Assembly: GCA_946403085.1 (NCBI GenBank)
Contig: CAMIYM010000004.1
Span: forward strand, 186,001-250,000
Length of the DNA stretch: 64,000 nucleotides
Direction of reading: 5' to 3'
DNA from: an uncultured Clostridia bacterium
Lineage (GTDB): Bacteria > Bacillota > Clostridia > Saccharofermentanales > Saccharofermentanaceae
In this document: positions 58,455-64,000 of the stretch, in pieces
Position numbering within the stretch: the stretch's first letter is position 1
Layout of the letters: each line of letters opens with the position of its first letter
The notes under the pieces: model-generated
Database searches by the model: none
Seen by the model: only the letters and a program-made list of their open reading frames with translations
Told to the model about the DNA's origin: nothing
Program-made: the position numbers and the translations under genes

Positions 58455-59222
58455 TTAGTTTTGTTTATAATCCTTCTTATAGTATCCGCTCTTGTAATAG
58501 CCTTTTTTATAATACTTACCGCCACCGGTGCTTGCATCTGTATAAACAAAGCCAAGAATGTGGGCATCAACGAGCTTTAACTGTCTCATGGTTTCTGCTA
58601 ATGCACCTTTGCTAGCATGTTCATTGCGGACTACAACGATTGTACCGTCAGTTCTCTTTGAAGTGATAAGTGCATCAGGTACTGATGTGACCGGAGGCTG
58701 ATCAAGGAATATATAGTCGTAGTTTTTCTTAAGAACAGCAAGAAGTGAATCCAGTCTTGATGAACCTAATAACTCTGAAGGGTTAGGCGGGATTGTACCA
58801 GCAACAAGTACATCTATAGAAACAGGATCAGAATCCTCTTTAACTGTTGTGAAACGCTGAATTGCATCATTTATTGAATTAAGACCAACCATGAGATTGG
58901 AAAGTCCGGGTGATCCTTTAAGTTTAAGTCTGTTTGCAAGTGTGGGTAGACGCATATCACCTTCGATAAGAAGAACGGATTTCTTGGTCTCTGCAAAAGT
59001 ATATGCGAGATTAAGAAGTGTTAAGCTCTTGCCTTCGCCGGGAACAGATGAAGTAACTGCTATAACTTTACCTTCGTCGGAATTGCTGTCTGAGAAGGAG
59101 AACATGATGTTGGTTCTTAAGAGCTTATAAGCTTCTGCAGCAGCAAAGCTCAAGCGGGGACCGATCATGTATTTTCTCTCGTTTATGATGCTGTTTTCTT
59201 TATTATTCTTTTTATTAGCCAT
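58455..59222 (-). CDS. cpsD: CpsD/YwqD-type tyrosine kinase
   Basis: Cytoplasmic BY-kinase that autophosphorylates on C-terminal tyrosines and, with CpsC, sets polysaccharide length and export. 255 residues from ATG 59222. EAYKLLRTNIMF, Walker A SSVPGEGKSLT, Walker A' VLLIEGDMR, and Walker B YDYIFLDQPP are all intact. The tail is a tyrosine cluster (YYKKGYYKSGYYKKDY) of about eight Tyr spaced regularly with Lys. ATG 59222 is chosen since it overlaps the cpsC stop by eight bases; an in-frame start further upstream lies within cpsC. Confidence 0.94.
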   Translation of the reverse strand: MANKKNNKENSIINERKYMIGPRLSFAAAEAYKLLRTNIMFSFSDSNSDEGKVIAVTSSVPGEGKSLTLLNLAYTFAETKKSVLLIEGDMRLPTLANRLKLKGSPGLSNLMVGLNSINDAIQRFTTVKEDSDPVSIDVLVAGTIPPNPSELLGSSRLDSLLAVLKKNYDYIFLDQPPVTSVPDALITSKRTDGTIVVVRNEHASKGALAETMRQLKLVDAHILGFVYTDASTGGGKYYKKGYYKSGYYKKDYKQN

Positions 59223-60024
59223 TGTTCTCACCACCATTTCCAGCATTAGGTCTTACCCTAGAGGAATTCAATGCACTAGCAGGTTTTCTGGTCGTTTTCT
59301 TATAGTATCCGTAACCGCTGTTGCTAGAGTTATATAAGTCGGGAACAACAGTAAGAAGAGGGATATCAGGATAAGTAGTTGTTATGTATTCTTCTGAATG
59401 GATAATGTCATCGCTTAAGTAACCGATAACAATGATTGCTGCTGATATTACAAATCCAAGGAGAGCACCTACAAGGGTGTTTCTTGAATAGCTAGGTGAT
59501 GATCTCTTGGTAGGAAGCTTAGCGTAGTCGACGACCTTGACATCACTTCCGTTAACGATTGAAGTGATCTTATCAGGAAGAACCTGAGCATAGAGATTGG
59601 CGAGCTTCTCCGCTTCTTCAGGACTTGTGGAAGTAACAGTGACGCTGAAAATCTCTGTGTTGTTTACAGCTTTAGCTTCAACCATTTTGGCCATTTTCTC
59701 ATAAGAGTAATCAACACCGGAAAGCTTTGTTACTTCATTAATTACGTATGGAGACTCAAGGATAACAGCATATGTATCAACAAGCGATTTTGCAGCCTGG
59801 ATTTCTGTAGTAGAGATGTAATTAGCATTACTGTTATTAACATTTGAGTTATTAACATACATAAGGGCACTTGCTTTGTATAAAGGCTTAACAAATATCA
59901 ATGTATAGCCCAAAGCAGCTACAGCGCCAATTGCAGTCAATAGTAGTACAAGCCAGATTTTCTTGATAAATGCGCCAAGAAGATCCAACAGATCAATGAC
60001 GGTCTCGCCATTCTTATCGTTCAT
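59215..60024 (-). CDS. cpsC: CpsC/YveK-type Wzz chain-length regulator and kinase activator
   Basis: Membrane adaptor, about 269 residues: helix 1 (IWLVLLLTAIGAVAALGYT), outside region with KPLYKASALMYV and the ILESPYVINEV segment, a Pro-containing lead (LPTKRSSPSYSRN) into helix 2 (LVGALLGFVISAAIIVIGYL), and a cytoplasmic tail that activates CpsD. The tail is longer than usual and contains its own Tyr/Ser-rich stretch (YNSSNSGYGYYKK). AAGGAG lies nine bases before ATG 60024, so that start is preferred to the ATG two codons earlier. Confidence 0.92.
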   Translation of the reverse strand: MNDKNGETVIDLLDLLGAFIKKIWLVLLLTAIGAVAALGYTLIFVKPLYKASALMYVNNSNVNNSNANYISTTEIQAAKSLVDTYAVILESPYVINEVTKLSGVDYSYEKMAKMVEAKAVNNTEIFSVTVTSTSPEEAEKLANLYAQVLPDKITSIVNGSDVKVVDYAKLPTKRSSPSYSRNTLVGALLGFVISAAIIVIGYLSDDIIHSEEYITTTYPDIPLLTVVPDLYNSSNSGYGYYKKTTRKPASALNSSRVRPNAGNGGENNG

Positions 60025-60160
60025 TGACATAATCTCCTTAAAAAAAATTATTCAAAAACTCAACAAATAGATTTTACATTATTTAAGTCGAATTTATTAT
60101 TTTATTTTGATTACCTTCTAAACATAATAGAAAAAGACCGAATTAAATTATTGGGCAATA

Positions 60161-60191
60161 TATAAATAAAGTGCGGAATTTTGCCGCACTT
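60161..60191 (-). terminator. Terminator of the vanZ-like gene
   Basis: Minus strand: stem aagtgcgg/ccgcactt (60169-60176 with 60184-60191), 7-base loop, then an AT-rich tail starting TTATTTATA. The T run is broken, so strength is moderate. Confidence 0.7.
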
Positions 60192-60220
60192 CTTGAAAGA
60201 ATCATTTGTTTTGCGAGTTT

Positions 60221-60775
60221 TTATGAAGTCTGAATGTCTACTCGGCTCTCAACTCTGCTGATAAGAGCACCGATTACAAGGCAAGCAACGATACCGATCA
60301 GGGTTCCGACTGTGTTGTGGATGATGTCATCAAAATCAAAGAGTCCGCGGTGTGTGAAGAGCTGGGACAATTCGATAATGATGGAGAAGAGGATGCCGGA
60401 GCCTAAAACGGGGAGCTTGTTTCTCTTCTGGAAGACGATGGACCCTAAAAGGCCGAAGGGTGCGAACAATATGATATTCCAGAACAGCTCAAAGAAGGAG
60501 TTCGTGTCACCCTCAGCGATCAAGCGGTAAGACCAGAAGAGTACGAGTTCATATCTTGCATAAGGAGTAGCAATACGCTCAAAGATAGTGATCGAGAGCA
60601 TGAAAGAGATATAGAAGAGTAGGAGGGCAAGTGCAAAGCAGGAGGAAAGCCTTAACTTGCCTTTACGATAGAATGTATAGGAAATAAGGAAGCTCACCAA
60701 AGCAAATACCACCCAAATGGTAAGAGACTCAAAAGTTACTGTAGAAAGAGCGTATGTCAAATAAGTATCCATCAT
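60221..60775 (-). CDS. VanZ-like membrane protein
   Basis: About 184 residues with five hydrophobic segments. The VanZ-family signature is at the fourth to fifth segment: FWNIILFAPFGLLG and SIIIELSQLFTHRGLFDFDDIIHN. Most VanZ-like proteins have no known biochemical function; one member gives low-level teicoplanin resistance. ATG 60775 is preferred to an upstream ATG because GGCGGG lies seven bases before it. It is a single gene with its own terminator, between the cps control genes and the fourth initiating transferase. Confidence 0.82.
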   Translation of the reverse strand: MMDTYLTYALSTVTFESLTIWVVFALVSFLISYTFYRKGKLRLSSCFALALLLFYISFMLSITIFERIATPYARYELVLFWSYRLIAEGDTNSFFELFWNIILFAPFGLLGSIVFQKRNKLPVLGSGILFSIIIELSQLFTHRGLFDFDDIIHNTVGTLIGIVACLVIGALISRVESRVDIQTS

Positions 60776-60796
60776 AGGGATGCCCGCCTTCTGCAT

Positions 60797-61088
60797 TTGA
60801 AAGTATCAATGATTTGCTTTGGAGTTATTATTAGTATAGCTTAAATCTTTGTGGAAACTGATTAGTAAATCGTATAAAAGTTTTTGAGAATTTGTGACAA
60901 TATGACAAATATTCGGCCTGATTTCTTCTTTTCGAGCTAAATGGTTAATGGTGCCAAATTGAACATCAAAAGCCCTGAGATTGCATGTGTTTTGTGTATT
61001 TATGCAATTTTGTGATTTTTCCTTTATTTGATAATATATAGCAGAATAAATAGGGGAATGGTTCCTGACAGATCGGTTGGTTGACTGG
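60797..61088. promoter_or_regulatory. Divergent gap with a promoter for the fourth initiating transferase
   Basis: AT-rich, no gene. Plus strand: -35 TTGTGA (61010-61015), 16-base spacer, -10 TAATAT (61032-61037). On the minus strand a TATACT (60838-60833) may be the -10 box of the VanZ-like gene. Confidence 0.5.
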
Positions 61089-62561
61089 ATGAGTAATAAC
61101 GAACAGGGTAAAAATACTAAGAACAGCGGATATAAGCTCAGCGAGAACCATATCCGTAATGAGAAGAACTCCGTTAAGATGATGATCGTAAAGATGTTTC
61201 ACTTCATCTTTGATATCGGATTGTTCTATGTGGCTTTCATCTGGTTCCGTTACCACAGATTCGAGAATTTAAGCACGACCGGTTTCCGTTATAACTATTT
61301 CCTTGCTATCGGTTATGGCGTTCTGCTCTATTTCTTCGCAAAGACTTATAATGCAAACCTCTACGGTTTTGTAAGGATCAGGCTTCTTGCGTTATCTTAT
61401 ATGCTCTCGCAGTTCTTCTCCGTATCGCTTATATACTTCGGTGTATGTATCGCCTGGAGACGCTGGAGATCACCTGTACCGTTCCTTATCCTTCTGGCTA
61501 TTCAGTTTATCTTCGATATCCTCTGGGCTTACTTCGGATCTCTGATCTTCTTTAAGCTCTATCCCAGAAGAAAGACACTGCTCGTTTACCGTAATGAATT
61601 AGACCTTAAGCGCTTTGGCGTTATTCAGGGTAAACCTATCGAGCGTCTTCACATGGTTGAGGATAAGCTCAAGTATGACGGTTCTTTCCATGAATTGGAG
61701 CCGAAGCTTGCCGGATATGATTCCATCTTCGTTGCAGGTATCAACTCCCGCTGCCGTAACGGTATCCTCAAGTACTGTAAAGAAAACGGCGTTCCGGGAT
61801 TCTTCCTCCCGCATGTTGGTGATACGATCATGCAGGGAGCTGTTCATATCCAGTCTTTTGATTCACCGGTTCTCTATGTAAACAGAGCGGTTATGGATCC
61901 GGCTTATGCTTTCATTAAGAGATTATTCGATATCGTATCTTCAGGCATTGCTATTATCTTATTGAGCCCTGTAATGCTCATTACCGCTATCCTTATCAAG
62001 TGCTATGACGGTGGTCCGGCTCTTTACAAGCAGACGCGTCTTACTAAGAACGGCAGGGAATTCAAGATCCTGAAGTTCCGTTCTATGAGAGTAGATGCTG
62101 AGAAGGACGGCGTTGCACGCTTAAGCTCTGGTGATAACGATGACAGAATCACACCTGTCGGTAAGTTCATACGTAAGTGCCGTCTTGATGAGCTTCCGCA
62201 GCTCTTCAATATCTTCAAGGGAGATATGTCTGTAGTAGGTCCCCGTCCTGAAAGACCGGAGATCGCTGAACAGTACTATGAGACTATCCCCGGATTTAAG
62301 CTCAGACTTCAGGTTAGAGCTGGTCTTACAGGCTATGCCCAGGTTTACGGCAAGTACAATACTGATCCTTATGAGAAGCTCGAATTCGATCTCCTCTACA
62401 TCAATAAGATGAGCGTATTAACAGATCTTGAACTTTGTTTTGCTACATTCTTCATACTCTTTATGTCTGATAGCACTGAAGGTGTCAGTGCAGGCAGCGT
62501 AACTGCTTTGGATTATGAGGAAGCAGCAGAAGCTGACAGTAACGGTTCTGCAGAATCCTAA
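61089..62561 (+). CDS. Polyprenyl-phosphate sugar-1-phosphate transferase (initiating enzyme 4)
   Basis: About 490 residues: four N-terminal helices (FHFIFDIGLFYVAFIWF and following), a Rossmann-like middle (YDSIFVAGINSRCRNGILK), a fifth helix (RLFDIVSSGIAIILLSPVM) and the catalytic domain PALYKQTRLTKNG, KILKFRSMRVDAEKDG, LDELPQLFNIFKGDMS, VGPRPERPE and GLTGYAQVYGKYNT. It is a close paralogue of the enzyme encoded at 34234. The acidic tail (YEEAAEADSNGSAES) is unusual. The start is set at ATG 61089; no good ribosome site is visible, and TTG 61077 is an alternative. No flippase or polymerase lies with it here, so it may feed one of the other modules or one beyond the locus. Confidence 0.88.
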   Translation: MSNNEQGKNTKNSGYKLSENHIRNEKNSVKMMIVKMFHFIFDIGLFYVAFIWFRYHRFENLSTTGFRYNYFLAIGYGVLLYFFAKTYNANLYGFVRIRLLALSYMLSQFFSVSLIYFGVCIAWRRWRSPVPFLILLAIQFIFDILWAYFGSLIFFKLYPRRKTLLVYRNELDLKRFGVIQGKPIERLHMVEDKLKYDGSFHELEPKLAGYDSIFVAGINSRCRNGILKYCKENGVPGFFLPHVGDTIMQGAVHIQSFDSPVLYVNRAVMDPAYAFIKRLFDIVSSGIAIILLSPVMLITAILIKCYDGGPALYKQTRLTKNGREFKILKFRSMRVDAEKDGVARLSSGDNDDRITPVGKFIRKCRLDELPQLFNIFKGDMSVVGPRPERPEIAEQYYETIPGFKLRLQVRAGLTGYAQVYGKYNTDPYEKLEFDLLYINKMSVLTDLELCFATFFILFMSDSTEGVSAGSVTALDYEEAAEADSNGSAES

Positions 62562-62571
62562 GGTATTTTCA

Positions 62572-63396
62572 ATGGACAGACTTAAAACATGCTTGCTTGA
62601 CATGCTTTCATGGTTCCACAGTTACTGTGTTGATAATGGTCTGCGTTACTATCTGGTAGAAGGTTCGATGCTTGGATGCGCCAGACATCATGGCTTTATC
62701 CCGTGGGATGATGATATCGATATCGGCATGCCCAGGCCTGATTATGAGAAGCTTAAGTCTCTGATTGCAGGTAAAATCCAGAATTCTGCTTATCTTCTTG
62801 AGACTGAAGAGTCTGACAAGCCTGAATTCTTCTATACTTATTCCAAGCTTTTCGATGTCAGAACGACACAGGTAGAAGAGAGACGTATCAATGTTGTCCG
62901 CGGTGTCGGAATAGATGTCTTTCCGATTGACGGAATAGGTGAGACGCTTGAATCTGCCAAGTCCAACTATAAGCTGATCGCTAAGCAGATGGATCTTCTG
63001 ACAGCGCGTGTTGTTGCTGTCCGTCCGGGACGCAAGTGGTATAAGAATGCTGCTGTAAGAATCCTTCAGCTTGTGCCCAAGGCATTCATTAACGAGAAGA
63101 AGATAATGAAGAAGATCTCTGATATGTGTAAACAGAGAGATTACGATTCATCTGAATATGTTGGTGCTTTGGTTACGACATACAGAGCTAAGGAGATCAT
63201 TCCGAGATCATTTTACGGTACTCCGACCATATATAAGTTTGAGGATATCGAAGTATATGGTGTCGAGAAATATGATGAGTATCTGACTCATCTATATGGT
63301 GACTGGAGACAGCCGCCGCCGGAAGATAAGAGGCAGACTGCGCATCTTAACCTCTCTATTGATTTCGATCATTCATATCTTGATGCGGAAAGCTGA
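62572..63396 (+). CDS. LicD-family phospho-alcohol transferase
   Basis: 274 residues. The LicD signature is complete: VEGSMLGCARHHGFIPWDDD then DIDIGMPRPDYEKL, where the Asp residues bind metal. LicD proteins move a phosphocholine-type group from a CDP carrier to a glycan sugar. The locus also encodes a LicC-like enzyme and a cytidylyltransferase-PEP mutase fusion, so the group moved here may be a phosphonate. ATG 62572 with AAGG eight bases before is chosen; an in-frame start further upstream lies inside the previous gene. It is ten bases downstream of the sugar transferase gene and ends in a terminator. Confidence 0.88.
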   Translation: MDRLKTCLLDMLSWFHSYCVDNGLRYYLVEGSMLGCARHHGFIPWDDDIDIGMPRPDYEKLKSLIAGKIQNSAYLLETEESDKPEFFYTYSKLFDVRTTQVEERRINVVRGVGIDVFPIDGIGETLESAKSNYKLIAKQMDLLTARVVAVRPGRKWYKNAAVRILQLVPKAFINEKKIMKKISDMCKQRDYDSSEYVGALVTTYRAKEIIPRSFYGTPTIYKFEDIEVYGVEKYDEYLTHLYGDWRQPPPEDKRQTAHLNLSIDFDHSYLDAES

Positions 63397-63445
63397 GTGG
63401 TGACGGTTTTTCTAAGGCGATTATGTTTTCGATGATAAAGCTAAT

Positions 63446-63482
63446 AAGGGCTGTCTCATGTGTGAAGTGAGACAGCCCTTTT
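63446..63482. terminator. Terminator after the licD-like gene, possibly shared with the converging gene
   Basis: 13-base stem aagggctgtctca/tgagacagccctt with a 9-base loop and four T on the plus side. The minus side is AT-rich too. The 'ggctgtct' core is also found in the terminator at 4929. Confidence 0.9.
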
Positions 63483-63503
63483 AACTTTCAAGTTGTTATC
63501 AGA

Positions 63504-64000
63504 TCAATAATTAGAGATTGCGGAGATGACAGCCATAAGAATGTAGAAAGCCATATAGCCGGTAATTACGCTGCTTCCGATGAGTCCGCCCAATGAGAGA
63601 TACTTACCGATCTTAGCCTTGCCATAAAGCTGACCGCATTCTTCAACGAACTTCTTGGCCTTTGAAAGACCGAGAGCGCCGAATACGATGCCTGCTGCAG
63701 AAATCCATACTGTGCACGCAAAAGCAACTGCCATGATGCCGAAGATGAGGATGCTCTTGGCAAGAGCAGCATTCTCAGCTGTAGCTACAGGTGCAACAGG
63801 TGCTGCATATACGGGCTGTGAATAAACAGGCTGAGCAGCAACGGGCTGTGCATAAACGGGCTGAACGGGTGCAGGAGCAGGAGCCGGTGCGGGTGCGGGT
63901 TCAACGGGTGCAGCTGCAGCTACGGGAATTGCAGCAACAGGAGCTGCCTCAACGGGTGTAGCCTGAACGGGAGCAGCTTCAACAGGTGTTGCCTGAACAG
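63504..64000 (-). CDS. Pro/Ala/Val/Gln-rich membrane protein, N-terminus beyond the window
   Basis: The minus-strand frame stays open from the stop at 63504 to the window edge, giving at least 165 residues. The visible N-terminal ~80 residues are low-complexity, made of repeats such as PVEAAPVQAT and PVYAQPVAAQPVYSQPV. The C-terminal ~90 residues have two hydrophobic segments (SILIFGIMAVAFACTVWIS and GLIGSSVITGYMAFYILMA) around a short loop with LGLSKAKKFVEECGQLYG. The arrangement is that of DUF4190-like small membrane proteins with a disordered Pro-rich extension. An internal ATG at 63734 gives only the last 76 residues and is not the likely start. Function is unknown. Confidence 0.75.
   Translation of the reverse strand, partial: VQATPVEAAPVQATPVEAAPVAAIPVAAAAPVEPAPAPAPAPAPVQPVYAQPVAAQPVYSQPVYAAPVAPVATAENAALAKSILIFGIMAVAFACTVWISAAGIVFGALGLSKAKKFVEECGQLYGKAKIGKYLSLGGLIGSSVITGYMAFYILMAVISAISNY

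Overview
The window comes from a low-to-moderate GC member of the Bacillota, class Clostridia, probably an anaerobe. The signs are AGGAGG-type ribosome binding sites, TATAAT promoters, tRNA genes that encode their own CCA, hairpin plus T-run terminators, a CpsB/CpsC/CpsD tyrosine-phosphorylation set and a BspA-type leucine-rich-repeat lipoprotein. I cannot name the genus from sequence alone. I saw no insertion sequence, prophage, CRISPR array, integrase or DNA-binding regulator.

The left 6.3 kb is housekeeping. It holds the end of trigger factor (tig), argJ without other arginine genes, a His-Gln-Lys tRNA operon, a secreted NlpC/P60 hydrolase and a PepV-type dipeptidase. Several gaps here and further on are filled with short words repeated in direct and inverted orientation, with a different word set in each gap.

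From about 6.4 kb to 63.4 kb the window is one very large cell-surface polysaccharide locus. A Wzz-like co-polymerase fused to what looks like a dead tyrosine-kinase domain, and a diguanylate cyclase with a sugar-binding-like sensor, stand at its left end. Three consecutive assembly modules follow. Module 1 (10.3-24.1 kb) has a WchA-like initiating transferase, a WchF-like rhamnosyltransferase, further glycosyltransferases, Wzy, a pyruvyl transferase, Wzx, an FrhB-like iron-sulfur protein and rfbD-rfbC-rfbA (no rfbB). A secreted L,D-transpeptidase follows. Module 2 (26.4-42.5 kb) begins with a phosphonate-type set: a LicC-like nucleotidyltransferase, an iron alcohol dehydrogenase and a cytidylyltransferase-PEP mutase fusion. 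It continues with a Wzy-like protein, an orphan solute-binding lipoprotein, a second initiating transferase, two glycosyltransferases, Wzx and a GlpA/GlpB/DUF1667 redox trio. Module 3 (44.9-57.7 kb, much of it AT-rich) has a UDP-GlcNAc 4,6-dehydratase, a PglC-like initiating transferase, a sugar-nucleotide reductase, four glycosyltransferases, Wzy, WecC, Wzx and an uncharacterised nucleotidyltransferase.

The right end holds the cpsC-cpsD-cpsB control genes on the minus strand, a VanZ-like protein, a fourth initiating transferase and a LicD-family transferase. The most distinctive proposal is that PEP mutase, the iron alcohol dehydrogenase, the two cytidylyltransferase domains and LicD together make and attach a phosphonate decoration to a surface glycan, by a route that lacks the usual phosphonopyruvate decarboxylase in this window.
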